A stretch of DNA of 5,779 nt from Pseudomonadota bacterium (GTDB taxonomy: Bacteria > Myxococcota > Myxococcia > Myxococcales > Vulgatibacteraceae). The notes beneath the pieces were generated by a model. That model had not been told where the DNA came from. It searched no databases and worked only from the letters and a program-made list of their open reading frames with translations. Position 1 is the stretch's first letter; each line of letters begins with the position of its first letter. The stretch spans positions 1 through 5,779 of the forward strand of contig JAEZJH010000152.1 of the NCBI GenBank assembly GCA_023436385.1, given 5' to 3'. Both the position numbers and the translations under genes were made by a program. Of the stretch, positions 1 through 5,779 are shown piece after piece.

Positions 1-3000
1 TCCCCGGGGGCTCGGGGTGGGTGGGGCCGAGCGAGCGGATCAGCTCGAGGAGCGCGCCCACCTCCGCCGGCTCGAGGAGGCCCTGGTAGGGCGGCATCAG
101 CGGCCGGTAGCCGGCGACGATCTGCGCGCCGGGTTCCATCATCGACCGGGTGAGGTAGGCCTCGTCGGCGATCACCGTGCTGCCGTCCTCGAGGCGAACC
201 GGAGTATCGAAAAGGCCGCGCCAGCTGGGACCGACGTGGGGCTGGCCGTCGAGGGTGTGGCAAGAGAGGCAACCGCGGGCGGCGGCGACCTCCCGCCCCC
301 GGTCGGCCATCGACTCCCGATTCCCCGGGGTGGAGACCGGGCCGGCGGGCTCCGCGCCGTTCTCCCACGCCTCGTAGTCCTGCGGGGAGAGGGCCAGCAC
401 GTCGCCCCACATCCGCGAGTGGGCGAAACCGCAGTACTCCGCGCAGTAGATCGGATAGCGACCCGGGGCCTTCGCCTCGAACCAGACGATGGTGTATCGG
501 CCCGGGAGCACGTCCTGTTTCACCCGGAAGGCCGGGACGTAGAACGAATGGATCACGTCTCGGGAGGTCATCACCAGCTTCACCGGCTGGCCGGCGGGGA
601 CCACCAGGGTGCCGATGGCGTTTCGGCCGCCGGGGTGGGCGAACTTCCACATCCACTGCTTGGCGGTGACGTAGACCACCGTGGCCTCCTCCGGCGGCGT
701 GCGGAGGCCGACGTACTGCCGGAAGCCGATCACCCAGAAGGTGACGAAGAGCGCGAAGAGGCCGACGATCACCGCCACCTCGGCGACGTGCGAGGCGTGG
801 ATGTGGGGCGTGAGCCGCTCGTCCCGGCGGCGGTAGCGAATGGTGAACCAGGCCGCCACCAGGAAGACCGCGGTGGAGCCGGCCATGGTCACGCCGATCA
901 CCGTGTAGTGGAGGAAGTCCACGCCGGCGGCCACGGTGGAGCCCTGCTCCGGGAGGTAGAGGAGCTTCCGCAGTAGCTCGTTCACGGAGCCCTCCCTTCG
1001 AGCGGTGGCGGGTCCTCGTGGCCGCCGCGGACGCGTCCGGTGGAGCCGCGGGGATCGGTGCCCACGTCGGGGAGCGGCGGCGGCGGGGCGATGGACGGGA
1101 AGGGGACGCCGGCGGGGCTCTCGCCGGCGAGGAGCCGTTCGACGGCGAGGTCGAGGGGTAGTCGGACCAGCTCCCGTTCCCGGTCGACCCAGCCCCAGCG
1201 CTCGAGGGCCGCCGACTCTTCCCGCAGGAGCTGGCGTCCCGGGCCGTCGCCGGGGAGCGGCGTCTGCAGGATCCCGCCCAGGCGCGCCGGAGCCGGTTCG
1301 GGCGGCGTCGTCGGTGGCCGGAAGCCGACGTCGCCGCGGTAGGCCCGGAGGAGGAGCCAGGCCACGCCGACGAGGAGGAGACCGAAGAGGAACACCGTGA
1401 CGGCGACCACCGCCACCGGCTTCCCCGGCAGGATATCGGAGGCGAGCCGGACGCCTCCCTGGCGTTTCTCGCTCATCGGGTGCGGTACTCCAGGGACCCG
1501 CCGAGGTCCGGCGCGCCCACCGGCACCGTCGCCCGGCCGCGGTAGGCGAGGAGCCCCGCCAGGCTGGCGGTCCCGGCGATCGCCAGGAACGCCACCAGGT
1601 CGACCGGGTGCAACACGTATCCGGGATCGCGGACCGGAAGCACCAGCCAGACGAAGTCGACGAGGTGGAACGCGAGGATCCAGACCGCCACCAGGGCGAG
1701 ACGTTTCGGCCGCCGCTTCAGGTCCCGGGAGAGGAGCACCGCGAACGGCACCACGAAGTGCCCGAGCGCCAGGGCCCAGGTCACCGCCTTCCAGCTCCCC
1801 TCCGTGCGGCGGAGGTAGAAGCCGACCTCCCGTGGCAGATCGGCGATCCAGATCAGCAGGAACTGCACGAAGGCGATGTAGCCCCAGAAGATCACGAACG
1901 AGAGGAGGAGCTTCCCCAGGGCGTGGTGATGGGAGGCGGCCACCTCCTCGGGCAGCTTTCCCCGGGCCCGGAAGGCCGCGGAGAGCACCGCCACCAGGGC
2001 GAGCGCCGCCACGAAACCGCCGGCGAAGACGTAGACGCCATACACCGTGGAGAACCAGGCCGGTTCGAGAGACATCCAGAGGTCGAAGCAGGCGAAGGTG
2101 AAGATCAGGGCGACCGCCGGGAGGCCGCCGGCGGAGACGGCCTGGAGCCGCCGATCGAGGTCCAGGGCCGCCTCCGGTGACGCCGCCCGATCCTGGCGAA
2201 GCGAGCCCCGGGCGAGGACGGTCGCGAGCCCGGCGAGCGCCGCCAGATACACGAGACACCGGGCGGCGAAGAACGGCACGGAGAACCAGGCGCCCTTGGC
2301 GGCCACCAGCTGCCGCTCCTCCGCCGGAAATTGCTCCAGGGATCCGGCCCAGGGATAGAGCGTCCCGGCGCCGACGAGGAGGGGGAGGAGCAGGAGCACG
2401 AAGACCGGGAGGGTGGCCATCGGCGCCTCCGCCAGCCGGCGCAGGACGACGAACCAGCGGGCCCGGATCGACCAGGCGCTCATCACCAGAATCAGCGCGC
2501 CCACCGCGGTGGAGAGGCCGAACCCGTACATCGCCAGGTAGGCGAAGAGCGTGCGGCGCGGCTCGAGCAAGAAGCCCAGGAGCAGGCCGAGCCAGCCCAC
2601 CCCGGCGGCCACCCCGGCGACGAGGAGCGCCCGTCTCATCTTTCCAGCTCCTTCCGTGCCGCCGCCCGCAGCTCTTCGGGCAGGGACGCGAGCGGGACGC
2701 CGGCGCCGAGTTGCAGCGCCCGGACGTAGGCCACCACCGCCCAGCGGTCCTCCGGAGGGAGCTGGTAGGCGTAGCGAGGCATCATCCCGAAGCCGTGGGT
2801 GATCACCGTGAAGATGTGTCCGGGCGGCCGGGCGGCCAGCTCCGCGCTCACCAGCGAGGCCGGCTTCACCAGCGGCATCGCCTCCGCCACGACGCTGTGG
2901 CCGTCACCGGTGGCGCCGTGGCAGGGGGCACAGAAGGTGTTGAAGCGATCCCGTCCCCGGGCGACCAGCGCCGGGGTGAGGGGGAGCGGGATGGCGGCGA

Positions 3001-5779
3001 GGGGGACGGCGGCGGACCCCGCCGAACCGGACGCCGTCTCCAGCCCGGTGGCGACCGGACCGGCGGGAGCATCCACCGGCACCGTGTCCTCCGGCGGGAG
3101 CCGCATCGCCCGGCCGTCGTCGAAGAACGGGCTCGCTTCGTAGGGATCGTAGCGCGGCTGCCGGATCATCCGGTTGAGGCCCCAGTCCGGCGGCACCAGG
3201 TTCTCCTCGGAGCTGCAGGCCGCCGTCGCCAGGGCGAGCGCCAGGGACCGGCGGAGGAGGCGCCGCCGGATCATCGTTTCCCCGCCGGCACGCGGGAGAC
3301 CCGCAGCGCGCCCAGGGCCGCGAGCCGGTCGGCGAGGTGCTCCGGCTCGAAGCGGGGATCGGCCGCGTCGACTCCCAGGAAGAACCGGTCGACGCTGGCC
3401 CGCTCGAACCCCTCCACCTCGAAGAGCGGGTGCCAGAGCTGCGGCAGGCCGGAGCAGGCGAGGACCCCCAGGACCGCCGCCAGGCCGGCGGCGAGCACCG
3501 CCATCTCGAAGGTGATCGGCACGAACGCGGGCCAGGAGAAGAGCGGCCGGCCGCCGACGTTGATCGGGAAATCGATGCCGTTGGTCCAGACCTGCACCAG
3601 GAAGGCGAGGAGGGCACCGGAGAGGCCGCCCACCAGCACGAAGACGGGGATCCGCGAGCGGCGCAGGCCGAGCGCCTCGTCGAGGCCCTCGAGCGGATAC
3701 GGGGTGAAAGCGGTGAGGTGGGTGAACCCGGCGTCCCGGAGCCGCCCGGCGGCGTCGAGGAGCGCCTCCGGGGTCGCGAACTCCGCCAGCAACCCGCGCC
3801 TCATCGCCCCGCCTCCCGGTCCTCGCGGGACAGCTCGTGGCGCAGCTCCTTCACCTCGCTCACCGGGATGAAGGGGACGAAGCGGAGGAAGAGCAGGAAG
3901 AGAAACAGAAACAAGAAGAGGGTGCCGGCGAGGAGGATCCCGTCGACGAAGGTCGGCCGGTAGTCGTTCCAGCTCGAGGGGAGGAAGTCCCGGCTCTGGG
4001 AGGTGACGATCAGCCAGAAGCGCTCGAGCCACATCGAGACGTTGATGACGATCGAGAGGAAGACCAGCGCCAGCGGGCTCCGCCGGATCCGGCGGACGAA
4101 GAGGAGGTTGGGGACGATCAAGTTGGCCAGGTAGGTGAACCACACCGCCCAGGCCAGCGGGCCGGAGGGGCGGGTCACCAGATACACGTACCGTTCGGCC
4201 GGATCGCCCGAGTACCAGGCGAGGAAGGTCTCGACCACGTAGGAGTAGAGGACGATCCAGCCGGTGACCAGGGTGAGCTTGGCCGCCGCGTCCAGGTGCC
4301 GGAGGGTGATCACCTCCTGCAGCCGGAAGATCCGGCGGGCAGGGATCATCAGCGTCAGCACCATCGCGAAGCCGGAGTAGATCGCGCCGGCGACGAAGTA
4401 GGGCGGGAAGATCGTCGAGTGCCAGCCCGGCAGTTGGGCCATGGCGAAGTCCATGCTGACGATGCTGTGGACGGAGAGCACCAGCGGCGTTGCTAGCCCG
4501 GCGAGGAGCCCGTAGGCGATCCGGTAGTGCCGCCAGTGCCCCGCCTCGCCGCGCCAGCCGAGGGCGAAGGCCCCGTAGAGCCGGCGGCGCCACTTCTCCG
4601 GCGCGGTGTCGCGGGCGGCGGCGAGGTCGGGGACGAGCCCCAGGTACCAGAAAACGAGCGAGATGGTGAAGTAGGTGCTGATCGCCGCGAAGTCCCAGGG
4701 GAGCGCGCTCCGGAACTGCGGCCAGACCGCGAGGGTGGCCGGATACGGCACCAGCCAGTAGGCGAACCAGGGCCGGCCCAGATGCAGGAGCGGAAACAGC
4801 GCCGCGTTGAGCACGGCGAAGAGGGTCATCGCCTCGGCGAAGCGGTTGATCGAGGTCCGCCAGCGCTGCTCGAAGAGGAGGAGGATGGCGCTGATGAAGG
4901 TGCCGGCGTGGCCGATCCCGATCCACCAAACGAAGTTGGTGATCCCGTAGGCCCAGGCCACCGGGATGTTGTTTCCCCAGACCCCGATGCCGGCGACGAA
5001 GGTGTAGAGCATCGCCAGGCCGAGGACGGCGGCGCCGGCGGCGGTAGAGAGAAACAGCGCCTTCCAGGTGGTGCTCCCGCCGGCGAACACCGGCGCCAGG
5101 AGCCGCCGGGTCAGCTCCGCGTCGTCCGGCCGCCCGACCAGGACCGGATCCTCGACGGGCCTCGGCTCCGCCAGCGGTCTCCCGGGCCTCACGCCAGCTC
5201 CACGTTGCGGTTGCGGATCGCCGCCAGGTAGCGGGTCCGGGGCCAGGTCCCCAGCTCGTGGAGTACGGCGTAGGCGCGGCCCTCGGCGTGGAGCCGGGAC
5301 ACCGGCGAGTGGGGATCGGAGATCAGGCCGAAGACGATCGCCCCGGCGGGACAGGCGGCCTGGCAGGCGGTACGGACCTCGCCTTCCCGGATCGGTCGGC
5401 CCTCCACCCGGGCGTCGATGTCCGCCCGGCGGATCCGCTGCACACAGTAGGTGCACTTCTCCATCACCCCCCGGGCCCGGACGGTGACGTCGGGGTTGTG
5501 GACCATGGGGAGCGGCTCGGGCTCGTCCCGGTGGTATTCAAGAAAATTGAAACGCCGGACCTTGTAGGGACAGTTGTTGGAGCAGAAGCGCGTCCCGACG
5601 CACCGGTTGTAGACCATCTCGTTGAGGCCGTCGGGCGAGTGGACGGTGGCGTAGACCGGCCACACGTATTCGCAGGGGGCCTTCTCGCAGTGCTGGCAAA
5701 GCATCGGCTGGGGAAGGAGCCGGAGGTCGTCGTCGTCCGCGCCGAGGCGGTAGCGGTCGATGCGCAGCCAGTGCATCTC

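Overview
The whole window is one tightly packed operon on the minus strand, so it reads from high to low coordinates. It encodes most of an Alternative Complex III (ACIII, a quinol:cytochrome c / electron-acceptor oxidoreductase that replaces the cytochrome bc1 complex) followed by the start of a caa3-type cytochrome c oxidase. The DNA is very GC-rich. The gene set points to an aerobic, diderm-type bacterium using the ACIII-caa3 respiratory branch, as seen among Acidobacteriota, Myxococcota, Gemmatimonadota, Planctomycetota, Bacteroidota/Rhodothermota and similar groups. The GC content makes the first few more likely, but the phylum cannot be fixed from this window.

Layout in transcription order: the C-terminal iron-sulfur part of actB (5779 to 5189, 5' end outside the window); actC, an NrfD-like quinol-binding membrane subunit (5192 to 3801, GTG start); actD, DUF3341 with two membrane helices (3804 to 3271); actE, a mono-heme cytochrome c, probably a lipoprotein (3274 to 2636); actF, a second polytopic membrane subunit (2639 to 1473); a 164-residue single-helix membrane protein of unknown function (1476 to 982); and coxB, oxidase subunit II with a CuA site fused to a cytochrome c domain (985 to beyond position 1, GTG start). 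There is no intergenic DNA. All six junctions are 4-base start/stop overlaps (ATGA or GTGA), so no promoter or terminator is expected or seen inside the window. actA and the start of actB should lie upstream, and coxA with the other oxidase genes probably lies downstream.

How the parts work together: quinol is oxidised in the membrane at ActC. Electrons pass to the iron-sulfur clusters of ActB and on to c-type haems (the pentahaem ActA, outside the window, and mono-haem ActE). They are then handed to the cytochrome c domain of CoxB and its CuA centre, and so to the oxidase. ActD and ActF complete the membrane part.

This is a known respiratory system, not a new one. The most notable departures are a cysteine-to-tryptophan replacement in an otherwise conserved cluster motif of ActB, and the uncharacterised small membrane protein between actF and coxB.
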